This document shows positions 15,663 to 24,828 of a DNA stretch of 45,659 bases, piece by piece. Positions within the stretch are counted from its first letter, which is position 1, and each line of letters starts with the position of its first letter. This DNA is from Thermomicrobiales bacterium (GTDB taxonomy: Bacteria > Chloroflexota > Chloroflexia > Thermomicrobiales > UBA6265). The stretch is from NCBI GenBank assembly GCA_020853615.1, contig JADYYO010000209.1:1-45659 (forward strand), read 5' to 3'. The notes below the pieces were generated by a model that ran no database searches, was not told the origin of the DNA, and worked only from the letters and a program-made list of their open reading frames with translations. Both the position numbers and the translations under genes were made by a program.

Positions 15663-17945
15663 GTGAATCGCGCCTGCCGGAGCCACATCTGGCCGGCCCG
15701 CGCGGCAGCGCTCATCGCGCTGGTCGCCCTTGTTATCCTGAGCGATATCACTAGGTCGCAGAGCCTCGGCGGCCAGCCGGGCCTCGTGGCCGCCGACCCG
15801 CCCCCCAACGCCCTCCTCGCCGAAGCGCCCGGCCGCATCGCCCTCACCTTCGCCGAACCGATCGCGCCCCGGTCCGTCGCCGTCCGCCTGCTCACCCCGA
15901 GTGGCGAGGAGACCCCGCTCCCTTCGGAGATCGATGAAGACGACTCGGCGCGCGTGATCGCGCGGCCCTCCGGGATGCTCGGCGGCGGCGACTACACCGT
16001 CCTCTGGTCGGTCAGGCTGGCGCGGAGCGGCGAGCTCCTCTCTGGCGCCTACCCGTTCCGCGCTGGCGTCGTCAACAACCCCGGAGCGGCCGTGTTCGAC
16101 AACGCGTGGCCGGCCCCGTGGGCGACGCTGCTGCGCTGGATCGTCTTCCTCGGCACGGCGCTGGCCGGCGGCGGGTTCGCCTGGGCGCGTCTCATCGCCC
16201 CGGCTCCCGGAGCCTGGGCTTCAGGCGGCCTGCCCCGGCGCGGCACGATGACCGCCAGCGCCCTCGTCGCCCTTTTGGCCACGATTGCCGCGCCGCTCCC
16301 TCTGGCGGATGCGCCGCGGTCCATGCCGCTCGGCTGGTGGATCCAGATCGTTGCGCTCGCGTTCCTGGCGCTCCTCTGTCTCAGCGCCCTGGCGAGCGGT
16401 CGCGCCGCGCGGGGGCTTCCGGCCATGCTCGATTGGGCCGGGCTGGGGGCGGGCCTCGTCGCGCTTGCCGGACTCAGCCTGACGAGCCACGTGGCGCACC
16501 CGCTCGATCGCCCGGCCCTCGCGCTCGAGATCGCGCACCAATGGTCGGCCGCACTCTGGGCCTCCGGGCTACTCTACCTCGCCGCCGACTGGCGCGGCCT
16601 GGGGAGCGACATCGCGCGCTTTCGCGTGGTGCGCTGGCTCGGCGGCATCCTGCTCGCGATTGCGGTCGCCACTGGCATCGCCGCGGCATGGGGCGTCCTC
16701 CCCGAGATGGCGATGACGGTCGCCAGCCGCTATGGCCAGACGCTGGCAGCCAAGGCGCTCGCCGTTCTCGCCATCCTGGGGATCGGTCTCCTCGCGATGA
16801 TCCTGCCGCGCCGCTCGAATGCGGTCCAGGTGAGCGGCTCCCTCGTCACCCAGGGGATCCTCGCGCTGCTCGCCATGCTCCTCTCCGCCCTCCTCGCACT
16901 GCTGGCGCTCCCGGGGACGGTCGCTCCGACAACGCTGGCGGCGGTCGAGCTCGCCAATGTCATCCGCATCGATCCTGCGGCCTTGGCGACCGGCACGGGG
17001 AGGGTTCGTCTGCTCACCCAACCCGCCGCTCCCGGCATGCAGGGCGTCGTCGTCCGCATCACCGGCGCCTCGGGCGAGCCGCTGGTGTCCGATCCCTCAC
17101 CGACGGTGGAGGTCGTCTGGCGGCCTCTCTCCGGCGATGCGCCTGCCACGATCCGCACCGCGTTGCGAGCCGATCGCTCCGGCTCGCTCTTCTCCGGGTC
17201 GGCGCGGCTTCCGGAGGCTTCATGGTGGGAGGCGGAAGTGATCGTCACCTCGCCGGGGGGCATCGCCGCGCGCGCCTCCTTCTGGCTCGTCCTCCCCGAT
17301 CCGAACGTCACCGGGAGCGGCCCAATGCCCCCCGCTGAGCCGGAAGCGCGCTCACTCTTCGCGCGCGGGCTCGATTCGCTGGCCGCGTTGCAGTCGGTTC
17401 GCGCCACGCGGCGCGTCGGGGATGGCAGCGGCACGCTCACCCGGTCGGAAATCGCCATGCGCGCGGCGAGCAGCGACCACTCCGCGGCCTACACTAAAAC
17501 GGTCATCGACGCCGAAGGCGAAGTTGCCTCGGGGCAGACGATGATCGGCGATGAGCGCTGGACGCTCGACGAGGAGACGGGCTGGGTGACCGCGGCCCCG
17601 GAGCCCTTCCCCACGCCGGCCTCGATGGCCGCCGCCTTCCGCGACGCGCGCGGGTTTCGGCTCGGGCCGCGCGAGGAGGTCGGCAGCGAGATCTGCCAGG
17701 TCGTCACCTTCTGGCTGCCTCCCGGTCAAGACTCGCCCCACCCGTCCTGGGTCGCCTGGTGGGTCGGCCTCGCCACCGGCGAAGTGCGCCGCGAAGCGAT
17801 CATCTCGACCCGCCGCTACCTGGTCGCCGACTATCGGGACTTCAATGCCGACCTCGTGATTGCGCCGCCAGCCCCGGCAGGCGAGCCCGATCGCGGCGTC
17901 GCCCCGGCCCGGAGGGGCACGCCTGTCGCTGCTCCACCCCGATAG
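15663..17945 (+). CDS. CopC-CopD fusion, copper-handling membrane protein
   Basis: A 760-residue protein. A signal peptide (ARAAALIALVALVILS) precedes a CopC domain (LAEAPGRIALTFAEPIAPRS, then GGGDYTVLWSVRLARSGELL), followed by a CopD-like membrane part of about eight helices (WATLLRWIVFLGTALAGGGF; then HQWSAALWASGLLYL with conserved histidines) and an extracytoplasmic C-terminal region of about 320 residues containing lipoprotein-carrier-like sequence (SVRATRRVGDGSGTL, DERWTLDEETGWV). Role: copper movement across the membrane or its handling outside. The usual N-terminal His of mature CopC is missing (GLVAADPPPNA). GTG 15663 follows GGAAAGGA. Confidence 0.82.
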   Translation: MNRACRSHIWPARAAALIALVALVILSDITRSQSLGGQPGLVAADPPPNALLAEAPGRIALTFAEPIAPRSVAVRLLTPSGEETPLPSEIDEDDSARVIARPSGMLGGGDYTVLWSVRLARSGELLSGAYPFRAGVVNNPGAAVFDNAWPAPWATLLRWIVFLGTALAGGGFAWARLIAPAPGAWASGGLPRRGTMTASALVALLATIAAPLPLADAPRSMPLGWWIQIVALAFLALLCLSALASGRAARGLPAMLDWAGLGAGLVALAGLSLTSHVAHPLDRPALALEIAHQWSAALWASGLLYLAADWRGLGSDIARFRVVRWLGGILLAIAVATGIAAAWGVLPEMAMTVASRYGQTLAAKALAVLAILGIGLLAMILPRRSNAVQVSGSLVTQGILALLAMLLSALLALLALPGTVAPTTLAAVELANVIRIDPAALATGTGRVRLLTQPAAPGMQGVVVRITGASGEPLVSDPSPTVEVVWRPLSGDAPATIRTALRADRSGSLFSGSARLPEASWWEAEVIVTSPGGIAARASFWLVLPDPNVTGSGPMPPAEPEARSLFARGLDSLAALQSVRATRRVGDGSGTLTRSEIAMRAASSDHSAAYTKTVIDAEGEVASGQTMIGDERWTLDEETGWVTAAPEPFPTPASMAAAFRDARGFRLGPREEVGSEICQVVTFWLPPGQDSPHPSWVAWWVGLATGEVRREAIISTRRYLVADYRDFNADLVIAPPAPAGEPDRGVAPARRGTPVAAPPR

Positions 17946-18098
17946 CGCGGCATCGGCGTCGAACTTCTGCCGTCAGGCGGGTCCCCAATGGCAAGCATCT
18001 TGCGCAACTGACGACCGTGGGACTCGCTCGCGCGATGGCGCCCGGGCTGACCGCACCCACACGCGATTCTGGTACGCCTTATGGAAAGGGGCACGCCA

Positions 18099-18344
18099 AT
18101 GGCCACGAACCAGGGGACCGGCACACGAGACGTCACGTACGACCTGATCAGCGTCATCTATCACGCGCTGCAGGGCGCGCAGACCTATCAGATATACGCC
18201 AACGACGCCGACGGCGATGTCGCGTCGTTCTTCCGCGACGTGCAGCAGCAGAACGAGCAGATCGCCAACCGCGCGAAGTCGCTCCTGGCGAAGCAGTTGA
18301 GCCAGAGCGGATCGGGATCGGACCAGGGGCGCGGCAGGTCCTGA
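18099..18344 (+). CDS. Small soluble protein, ferritin-like helical look
   Basis: An 81-residue protein read from the ATG at 18099, with GGAAAGGGG 9 bases upstream. The core DLISVIYHALQGAQTYQIYA, then DVASFFRDVQQQNEQIANRA, predicts two amphipathic helices with His, Gln, Asp and Glu spaced as in small ferritin-like or rubrerythrin-like helical bundles. No complete metal-binding set is present, so the function is unknown. A short Ser/Gly tail ends it. It is probably transcribed separately from the CopCD gene (153-bp gap). Confidence 0.75.
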   Translation: MATNQGTGTRDVTYDLISVIYHALQGAQTYQIYANDADGDVASFFRDVQQQNEQIANRAKSLLAKQLSQSGSGSDQGRGRS

Positions 18345-18496
18345 GCTCCTCGCGAGATTCGCGGAAAGATCGGGACGCCGATCGCTGCCGGCGCCTCACC
18401 GGCTCCGGAACGCGCGCCCTGCCTGCTCGCCCGTTGGGTACACTTGGCCAGAAGGCTGGAACGATCCTCATTGTCAACTGTCGAAGGGATCCAGGC

Positions 18497-18805
18497 ATGG
18501 CTGAGTTCAGCGCCGAGCAGGCGCGCGAAACCCTGAAGAACGTCTACGACCCGGAGATCGGGATCAACATCGTCGATCTCGGGCTCGTCTACGATGTCGA
18601 TGTCTCGGACGCGGGCGACGTGCTCGTGACGATGACGCTCACCTCGCTCGGCTGCCCGCTCGGGCCGGTCATCGTCCAGGAAGTGACCAACGCGATGAGC
18701 GAGCTGCCCAACCTCGGCGACATCGATGTCAAGCTCGTCTGGAGCCCGCCCTGGTCGCCGGAGATGATGAGCGAAGAAGCCCGCGACGAGCTCGGAATCT
18801 GGTAG
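18497..18805 (+). CDS. DUF59/MIP18-type iron-sulfur assembly factor
   Basis: A 102-residue single-domain protein of the SufT/PaaD/MIP18 family. The signature YDPEIGINIVDLGLVYDV is clear, as is the conserved Cys-containing TLTSLGCPLGPVIVQEV and the end of the fold at LVWSPPWSPEMMSEEAR. It helps mature Fe-S proteins in the cytoplasm; specific clients are unknown. The ATG at 18497 lies a few bases after AAGGGATCCAGG. Length matches stand-alone SufT-like proteins. Confidence 0.92.
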   Translation: MAEFSAEQARETLKNVYDPEIGINIVDLGLVYDVDVSDAGDVLVTMTLTSLGCPLGPVIVQEVTNAMSELPNLGDIDVKLVWSPPWSPEMMSEEARDELGIW

Positions 18806-18885
18806 GCCCGCGCCGCATGGCTAGCCCGCGCTTCGCCTCGCGGCGCGCGCTTCGCGGCCCGCTCCCCGCCCCGAATCCGACCCGG

Positions 18886-18894
18886 TGCTACACT
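18886..18894 (+). promoter_or_regulatory. Putative extended -10 (TGCTACACT) for the deacetylase gene
   Basis: TG-C-TACACT has an extended -10 shape, 35 bp before the ATG at 18930. The best of four TGCTACnnT elements in the window. No -35 hexamer is evident. Confidence 0.4.
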
Positions 18895-18929
18895 CGGACC
18901 CGGGAAGTCGTCCGTACGGGTGGGGAAAC

Positions 18930-20045
18930 ATGAGACTCGGATCGCGATCGATCACCCTGAGCACGTTGCTTTGCGGCGTGCTCTTACTTGCAGGATGCGC
19001 CGCCGGTTCGCCCGCCGTCGTCGTCCCCCCTTCCGACAACGCGCCATCGCTCGAAGCGCCAGTGATGACCGATGCGGCGCCCGAGGTGGCGCAGGCCCCG
19101 GCGCCAACGAGCGAACCGGTGGTGCCGGCCGCCGTCGCGACCGAGCCGCCGCTGCCGGCCGCCACCGCCGTTCCGGTCATCGCGGTCGAGACGCCGCCGC
19201 CCGCGCCGCAGGCCATGGAGCAGGCCGCCTCGGCCCAGCCGGCGATCACCTCCGAGACGGCGGCCTTCGCTCAGACCGTGCCGACCGTGCCGGACGCCCG
19301 CGGCGCCGCTGCCCCTGCCGCTGATACGACGAACGCCCCGGCGGCCGACGTGGCGCTGGCCCCTGCCGCACAAACTGATCGTCCGCCAGCGCCGCCGCCC
19401 CCGCCGGACGGGATGAGCGCGCTCATCGAGGGGGGCACAAGCGGCCGGCGCGAGGTCGCGCTGACGATCGATGCCGGCGCGGACACCGGCAAGGCGTCGG
19501 AGATTCTCGACCTGCTGCGCGACGAGGGGATTCACGCCACCTTCGGCATGACGGGGCTCTGGGCGCAGGCCAATCCCGATCTCGTCAGGCGGATGGTCGC
19601 CGAAGGGCATCAGCTCATCAACCACACCTGGGATCACCCCTCGCTCACCGGCGCGAATACCGACATGCCGCCGCTCACGCCCGAGGAGCTGGCGCAGGAG
19701 CTGGACGATACCGAGGCGCTGGTCAGCGATCTGACGGGCGGCTACGAGATGCGGCCCTACTTCCGTCCCCCGTACGGCGACTACGACGCGACCTCGCTCG
19801 GCTACCTCTACGACGACGGCTACTACTTCAGCATCATGTGGACGTGCGACACGCACGGCTGGGCCGGCTGGGATGCGCAGAAGATCGTCGACTACTGCAC
19901 AACGAACATCAAGGACAATGAAATTATCCTCATGCACACTGGTGCGGCCGCGGTCGGCGACTTCGAGGCGCTGCCGGGGCTCATCCAGTTCTTCCGTGAC
20001 AATGGCTACGCGTTCGTCACCGCGGAGCAGATGCTTCAGCCATGA
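18930..20045 (+). CDS. Polysaccharide deacetylase lipoprotein (NodB domain)
   Basis: A 371-residue lipoprotein. The signal peptide ends in the lipobox LLLAGC, so it is anchored outside the membrane. An Ala/Pro/Thr-rich linker (about residues 25-150) leads to a NodB homology domain: motif 1 is VALTIDAGADTGKA with Asp181 and an Ala where many family members have the second Asp; motif 2 is INHTWDHPSL with His232-x3-His236; motif 3 is PYFRPPYGDYD; later motifs are WTCDTHGWAG and EIILMHTG. The DAG variant is seen in a sub-branch of the family. It most likely removes acetyl groups from cell-surface polysaccharide. GGTGGGGAAAC precedes the ATG. Confidence 0.88.
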   Translation: MRLGSRSITLSTLLCGVLLLAGCAAGSPAVVVPPSDNAPSLEAPVMTDAAPEVAQAPAPTSEPVVPAAVATEPPLPAATAVPVIAVETPPPAPQAMEQAASAQPAITSETAAFAQTVPTVPDARGAAAPAADTTNAPAADVALAPAAQTDRPPAPPPPPDGMSALIEGGTSGRREVALTIDAGADTGKASEILDLLRDEGIHATFGMTGLWAQANPDLVRRMVAEGHQLINHTWDHPSLTGANTDMPPLTPEELAQELDDTEALVSDLTGGYEMRPYFRPPYGDYDATSLGYLYDDGYYFSIMWTCDTHGWAGWDAQKIVDYCTTNIKDNEIILMHTGAAAVGDFEALPGLIQFFRDNGYAFVTAEQMLQP

Positions 20046-20060
20046 AACGTAGCCGGGCAC

Positions 20061-20088
20061 TTGACCGGTTTGACGCACTTGGTTAGTG
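20061..20088 (+). promoter_or_regulatory. Putative promoter of the cytochrome oxidase operon
   Basis: TTGACC (20061-20066), 16 bp, then TTAGTG (20083-20088). The -35 is good, the -10 weak. It lies 81 bp before the coxB ATG in the only sizeable gap upstream of the operon. Confidence 0.4.
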
Positions 20089-20169
20089 TTCCGCCAGTCA
20101 GTCGGCAGCGGCTGTCCCGTGAGGGTGCGCCGCCGATGGCAAGTTCGTCTGGGATGGTAGGGAGCAGGA

Positions 20170-21432
20170 ATGAGCAGGTTCTGGCCGCGACGGAAAGACG
20201 ACCACATGCCGTCGCGCAGCGGGCGCTGGGCCCGGGTCGCGCCCTTGCTGGCGCTTGTCGTCGTCGTCACCCTTCTTGCCGGCTGCGGCCCTGAAGTCAA
20301 CCAGCCCTATTCGACCATCTCCCCCCAGAACCCGAAGACGGACGATATCCAGCGTCTGTATCAGATCATCTTCTGGGCCTCGCTCGTCGTCTTCGTCGGC
20401 GTCCAGTTGGCGATCGTCTATGTCGTCCTGCGCTTCCGGCGCCGGAGTGACGAGCGGCCGGCGCAGGTCCATGGCTCGCGGACGCTGGAGATCGCCTGGA
20501 CGGTGATCCCGGCGGTCATCCTCATCCTGCTCTTCATCCCCACCGCGCGGGTGGTTTTCGATCATGCCGCTGCCGCGCAGTCAGACGAGGGTTTCCACGT
20601 CAACGTGATCGCCAAGCAATGGTGGTGGGAGATCACCTATCCGAACATTCCAGCGAGCGAGAGCGACCCCTCCAAGGGCCCCTTGGTGACCGCCAACGAG
20701 ATGCTGGTGCCGGTCGGGAGCGACGTGATCGTCAGTCTTGAAGGCAACAACGTCATGCACTCCTTCTGGGTGCCCCAATTGAGCGGCAAGCTCGACGTTA
20801 TGCCCGGCCATGTCAACCGCCTCCACTTCGAGGCGGCCCGCGTCGGCGACTACTTTGGCGAATGCGCCGAGTACTGCGGCGCCGCGCACGCCTGGATGCG
20901 CTTCAAGGTCAAGATCGTGCCACAGGAGGAGTTCGACGCCTGGGTCGCAGCTTGGCGCACGCCGCCGGCCGACCAGAATCCCGATACGCCCGATGTCGTC
21001 GACGTGCCGACCGCCTTCGGCGCCTGCCTCGCCTGCCATCGCGTCAACGGCACGACCGCCCAGGTCGCCGGGCAGGGGATGACCGCCATTTCCGGGTATC
21101 GGGACGCGGATGGGAAGATCGTGCCCGGACCTGGACCGAACCTCACCCTCGTCGGGTGTCGCGACACGATCGCGGCCGGCTTGCTGAAGAACACGCCGGA
21201 GAACATGGAGACGTGGCTCAAGCACACCGATGAGGTGAAGGAGGGCGTCTACATGCCGAACTACTACAAGCAGGGGCTGACGGACGAGCAGGTGACGGAG
21301 ATCGTCAACTACCTCGAGGGCCTGAAGCCCGCTGAAGGCTGCCCGGGCGCGGGCTTGCCTGTCGGCAGCGAGGTCGACCCGGCAAGTGTTGGCGTCATCC
21401 CCCCGGGCGCTGTCGCGACCCCGGTCCCATAA
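20170..21432 (+). CDS. coxB: Cytochrome c oxidase subunit II with fused cytochrome c (caa3 type)
   Basis: A 420-residue subunit II. An N-terminal lipobox (LLAGC, Cys39) and two membrane helices (about 64-87 and 107-127) precede the Cu-A domain, whose ligands are visible: His197 (NNVMHSFW), Cys232, Cys236, His240 and Met243 in ECAEYCGAAHAWM. A cytochrome c domain follows with the haem motif CLACH (286-290) and a candidate axial Met in VYMPNYYKQGL. It accepts electrons, from an external or its own haem, and passes them to subunit I. It heads the operon coxB-coxA-coxC-coxD; the PCu(A)C protein upstream is a likely copper donor. Confidence 0.96.
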   Translation: MSRFWPRRKDDHMPSRSGRWARVAPLLALVVVVTLLAGCGPEVNQPYSTISPQNPKTDDIQRLYQIIFWASLVVFVGVQLAIVYVVLRFRRRSDERPAQVHGSRTLEIAWTVIPAVILILLFIPTARVVFDHAAAAQSDEGFHVNVIAKQWWWEITYPNIPASESDPSKGPLVTANEMLVPVGSDVIVSLEGNNVMHSFWVPQLSGKLDVMPGHVNRLHFEAARVGDYFGECAEYCGAAHAWMRFKVKIVPQEEFDAWVAAWRTPPADQNPDTPDVVDVPTAFGACLACHRVNGTTAQVAGQGMTAISGYRDADGKIVPGPGPNLTLVGCRDTIAAGLLKNTPENMETWLKHTDEVKEGVYMPNYYKQGLTDEQVTEIVNYLEGLKPAEGCPGAGLPVGSEVDPASVGVIPPGAVATPVP

Positions 21433-21519
21433 TCTGGAGGCGTTTGGACGTCCACGGGACGTAGGAGTGCCACGAATCACAGCCGAGAACGGCATCTCGA
21501 GGAGATTCAGGAGTCAGTC

Positions 21520-23598
21520 ATGGCATCGATCGCGCAACCGCGGATAGAGGCGCCGGTCATCACCGCCCCACCGGTTGAGGGGACCGGCTTGTGGAGCTGG
21601 TTGACGACCATCGACCACAAGCGGATCGCCAAACTCTATGGCGTGACGTCGTTCATTCTCTTCCTCGTCGGCGGCCTGGAGGCGCTCCTGATCCGGATCC
21701 AGCTCGCCCGGCCCCAGAACGATGTCGTTACCGCGCAGCGTTACAACGAACTCTTCACGATGCACGGGACGACGATGATCTTCCTCGTGCTCATGCCGCT
21801 CACGGTCGCGTTCTTCAACCTCCTGGTGCCGCTGCAAATCGGCGCGCGCGACGTCGCGTTCCCCCGACTCAACGCCTTCTCGTACTGGACCTTTCTCCTC
21901 GGCGCCCTGATGCTCAACATCCCGATCCTGTTCGCCCTGCCGAGCATCTTCGCTGGAATGGCCGAGACGGCGCTGCTGAACCTGTTCGGCTCGACGGCGC
22001 TGGGTGGCCTTCAGGCGACACTGGACAAGCTGCCATTCGCAAACGCCGTTCCCGACCAGGGCTGGTACGGGTACGCCCCCCTGACCGAGCGTCTCTTCTC
22101 CGGCCATCAGATCGATTTCTGGGCATTCGGCCTCCAGCTCCTCGGCATCGCCTCGATGGTCGGCGCGTTCAACTTCATCGTGACCATCATCAATATGCGC
22201 GCCCCGGGCATGACGATGATGCGCATGCCGATCTTCTGCTGGTCCACGCTGGTCACCGCTGTCCTGATCATCATGGCCTTCCCGTCGATCACCATCGCTC
22301 TCTTCTTCCTGACCTTCGACCGCTACGGCGGCACCCACTTCTTCAACGCCTTCAACATCGCTGATGGCACCCTGGTCAGCTCGGGCGGCGACCCGATGCT
22401 CTGGCAGCACCTCTTCTGGATCTTCGGTCACCCGGAGGTCTACATCATGATCCTGCCGGCCTTCGGCATCGTCTCGGAGATTATCCCGATCTTCTCCCGC
22501 AAGCCGCTCTTCGGTTACGCGGTCATGGTCTATGCCCTCGCTGCCATCGCCTTCCTCGGCTTCGGCGTCTGGGCGCACCACATGTTCACGACCGGCCTCG
22601 CCGCCACCCCGGTCGCGGCCTTCGCGGCGACCTCGATGCTGATCGCCATCCCGACCGGCGTAAAGATCTTCAACTGGACCGGCACGATGTGGGGAGGATC
22701 GCTCACCTTCCCCACCGCAATGCTCTTCGCCGTGGGGCTGGTGTCGCAGTTCGTCATCGGCGGGCTCTCGGGCGTCATGCACGCGGTCGTCCCGATCGAC
22801 ACCCACCAGAACGACTCCTACTTCGTCATCGCCCACTTCCACTACGTCCTCTTCGGCGGCACCCTCTTCGCCCTCTTCGGCGCCATGTACTTCTGGTGGC
22901 CGAAGATCTACGGCAAGCTGCTCGATGAGCGGCTGGGCAAGCTCCACTTCTGGCTGACGTTCATCGGCTTCAACCTGACCTTCTTCCCGATGCACTTCCT
23001 CGGGCTGGCCGGCATGCCGCGCCGCTACCACTCCTATAGCTTCGAGAGCGGCTGGTGGTTCTGGAACGCTGTCGAAACGATCGGCGCCCTTATCATCGGC
23101 GCGGCGGTTCTCGTCTTCCTGCTCAACATCCTGCGCACCGCGCAAGAGAAGCAGGACGTCCCGGCCAATCCGTGGGACGCGGCAACGCTCGAATGGGCCA
23201 CTCCGTCGCCGCCGCCGGTCTACAACTTCCGCATCATCCCGCAGGTCACCCATCGCGATCAGCTCTGGCACGACAAGTACGACCGCATCCTCGAGGCGCA
23301 GGGACGCCCCGACGCGGCCGCCGATGCGATCATCGAGATCGACCAGCTTCCCCAGAGCTCGCCGGTTGGCGTCGCCGTGGCGGAGGAGCAGGCCGAGCTC
23401 GGCAACATCCACATGCCGAACCCCTCGTTCTACCCGCTGGTCGCCGCGATCGGGCTCTTCCTGCTCCCAGTCGGGATGGTGCTCAACAACCCGCACATCC
23501 CGCTCGGCAGCTTCATCGGGCTCCCGGTCATCACGGCGATCGGCATTCTCGTGCTGTTGACGGGCATCTTCGGCTGGTCGTTCGAGCCGGCCGACTGA
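21520..23598 (+). CDS. coxA: Cytochrome c oxidase subunit I
   Basis: A 692-residue haem-copper oxidase core subunit. Recognisable segments include WLTTIDHKRIAKLYGVTSF, the haem-binding TMHGTTMIF, the Cu-B/Tyr motif WIFGHPEVYIMILPAFG, HHMFTTG, and the haem a and a3 ligands in HFHYVLFGG. About 12 helices make the core (to residue 550); the remaining 140 residues comprise a soluble part and two more helices (VAAIGLFLLPVGMVL, LPVITAIGILVLLTGIFGW), a longer C-terminus than the usual 530-560 residues. It reduces oxygen and pumps protons. AGGAGATTCAGGAG precedes the ATG; the gap to coxB is 87 bp. Confidence 0.97.
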   Translation: MASIAQPRIEAPVITAPPVEGTGLWSWLTTIDHKRIAKLYGVTSFILFLVGGLEALLIRIQLARPQNDVVTAQRYNELFTMHGTTMIFLVLMPLTVAFFNLLVPLQIGARDVAFPRLNAFSYWTFLLGALMLNIPILFALPSIFAGMAETALLNLFGSTALGGLQATLDKLPFANAVPDQGWYGYAPLTERLFSGHQIDFWAFGLQLLGIASMVGAFNFIVTIINMRAPGMTMMRMPIFCWSTLVTAVLIIMAFPSITIALFFLTFDRYGGTHFFNAFNIADGTLVSSGGDPMLWQHLFWIFGHPEVYIMILPAFGIVSEIIPIFSRKPLFGYAVMVYALAAIAFLGFGVWAHHMFTTGLAATPVAAFAATSMLIAIPTGVKIFNWTGTMWGGSLTFPTAMLFAVGLVSQFVIGGLSGVMHAVVPIDTHQNDSYFVIAHFHYVLFGGTLFALFGAMYFWWPKIYGKLLDERLGKLHFWLTFIGFNLTFFPMHFLGLAGMPRRYHSYSFESGWWFWNAVETIGALIIGAAVLVFLLNILRTAQEKQDVPANPWDAATLEWATPSPPPVYNFRIIPQVTHRDQLWHDKYDRILEAQGRPDAAADAIIEIDQLPQSSPVGVAVAEEQAELGNIHMPNPSFYPLVAAIGLFLLPVGMVLNNPHIPLGSFIGLPVITAIGILVLLTGIFGWSFEPAD

Positions 23599-23701
23599 TT
23601 CACCAGGCAGTCGCTGGGCAGGAGCGCGTGATCCGCTCCGCCCAGCGCGTTCGAATTCTCGGGGACGGTCCCGTGGCAGAACGGTTTGAAGGAGCGCGAC
23701 G

Positions 23702-24448
23702 TTGGCGACCGCGATAACGGTGGAGACGGCCCACGGCGAAGGGCAAGGCATCCATGAAGGGCACGGCCACGCGGGTCATCCGCCTCCCAGCGCCGGAGTC
23801 GACAGCCGCAAGCTGCTGATGTGGCTCTTCCTGACGTCTGACACCATGTTCTTCGGGACGCTGATCGCAACGTACATGATGTATCGCGATCGCAGTATCC
23901 AGCTGCTAACGCCGCCCTATCCGAACGATATCTTCGATATTCCCTACACCTCGGTCAGCGCCTTCGTCCTCCTGATGTCCTCGCTGACGATGGTGCTGGC
24001 CCTGGCCTCGATCCAGCGCGGCAACTACCGCGGGCTTCGCATCTGGCTGGCAGCGACCGCCCTCCTCGGCGGCATCTTCGTCGGCGGTCAGGTCTTCGAG
24101 TTCACCACCTTCGCGCATGAGGGGCTGACGCTCTCCAGCAACGTCTTCGGCTCCTCCTTCTACGTGCTGACCGGCTTCCATGGCGCCCACGTCACCATTG
24201 GCGTCCTCTGGCTGGTCGCCCTCCTCGTCGTCTCGCTGCGCGGCGGGCTGCCGAAGGAGAAGGCGATGAGCGTCGAGATCGCCGGCCTCTACTGGCACTT
24301 CGTCGACATCGTCTGGATTATCATCTTCACCTTCGTCTATCTCGTTCCTTACCCCAACCCCGTCAAGGAGGCCACCGAGGCCGCGCCGGCAGCCTTCTTG
24401 CATCTGGTGTCATTGGGACAGCAGATGCTCGCGGCGCTGCCGTTCTAG
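23702..24448 (+). CDS. coxC: Cytochrome c oxidase subunit III
   Basis: A 248-residue subunit III. A His/Gly-rich N-terminus precedes LLMWLFLTSDTMFFGTLIAT, then helices including FVLLMSSLTMVLALASIQRG, the conserved FYVLTGFHGAHVTIGVLWLV with its HGAH motif, and ISGLYWHFVDIVWI-like (IAGLYWHFVDIVWIIIF) at the end. It stabilises the core and proton uptake. It starts with TTG at 23702, supported by AAGGAG 9 bases upstream; an ATG within the frame would remove conserved sequence. The start 103 bp after coxA and the shared strand fit one operon. Confidence 0.95.
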   Translation: MATAITVETAHGEGQGIHEGHGHAGHPPPSAGVDSRKLLMWLFLTSDTMFFGTLIATYMMYRDRSIQLLTPPYPNDIFDIPYTSVSAFVLLMSSLTMVLALASIQRGNYRGLRIWLAATALLGGIFVGGQVFEFTTFAHEGLTLSSNVFGSSFYVLTGFHGAHVTIGVLWLVALLVVSLRGGLPKEKAMSVEIAGLYWHFVDIVWIIIFTFVYLVPYPNPVKEATEAAPAAFLHLVSLGQQMLAALPF

Positions 24449-24486
24449 ACTTCACGAGTTGAGAGACGAGGAGCCGGGAGGCGGGA

Positions 24487-24828
24487 ATGGCCAGTAACGT
24501 CGCTCATGGGCAACAGGTGATCGGGCACGCGGAAGAGGAGCACACTACCCCGCAGGAGTACGTGCGGGTCGCGATCGTCCTCGCCATCATCACCGCCATC
24601 GAGGTTTTCATCTACTACCTGCCGAGCGCGCGCCCGTTGCTCGTGCCAGCCCTGATCATTCTCTCGCTGGCGAAATTCGCCGCGGTCGTCGGCTACTTTA
24701 TGCACCTGAAGTTCGATAACCGGCTCTTTCAGTTCATGTTCATTGCCGGGCTGGTCGTCTCGCTTTCGGTCTTTCTCGCGTTCCTGGCGATGTTCTGGTA
24801 CAGCACCTCGTACATGCCGCTCACGTAA
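24487..24828 (+). CDS. coxD: Cytochrome c oxidase subunit IV
   Basis: A 113-residue protein of the bacterial COX4 family. Three membrane helices are visible: VAIVLAIITAIEVFIYYL, LLVPALIILSLAKFAAVVGY and FMFIAGLVVSLSVFLAFLAM. The conserved YFMHLKFD lies between helices 2 and 3. It is thought to help assembly of subunit I. It lies 38 bp after coxC and is the last well-known member of the operon. Confidence 0.93.
   Translation: MASNVAHGQQVIGHAEEEHTTPQEYVRVAIVLAIITAIEVFIYYLPSARPLLVPALIILSLAKFAAVVGYFMHLKFDNRLFQFMFIAGLVVSLSVFLAFLAMFWYSTSYMPLT

Noticed and set aside
21514-23751. A 745-codon open frame antisense to coxA
   Set aside because: It is rich in Arg, Glu, Asp and Gly without fold-like patterns, and the sense strand is a strongly conserved oxidase gene. 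It is a shadow of high GC codon use.
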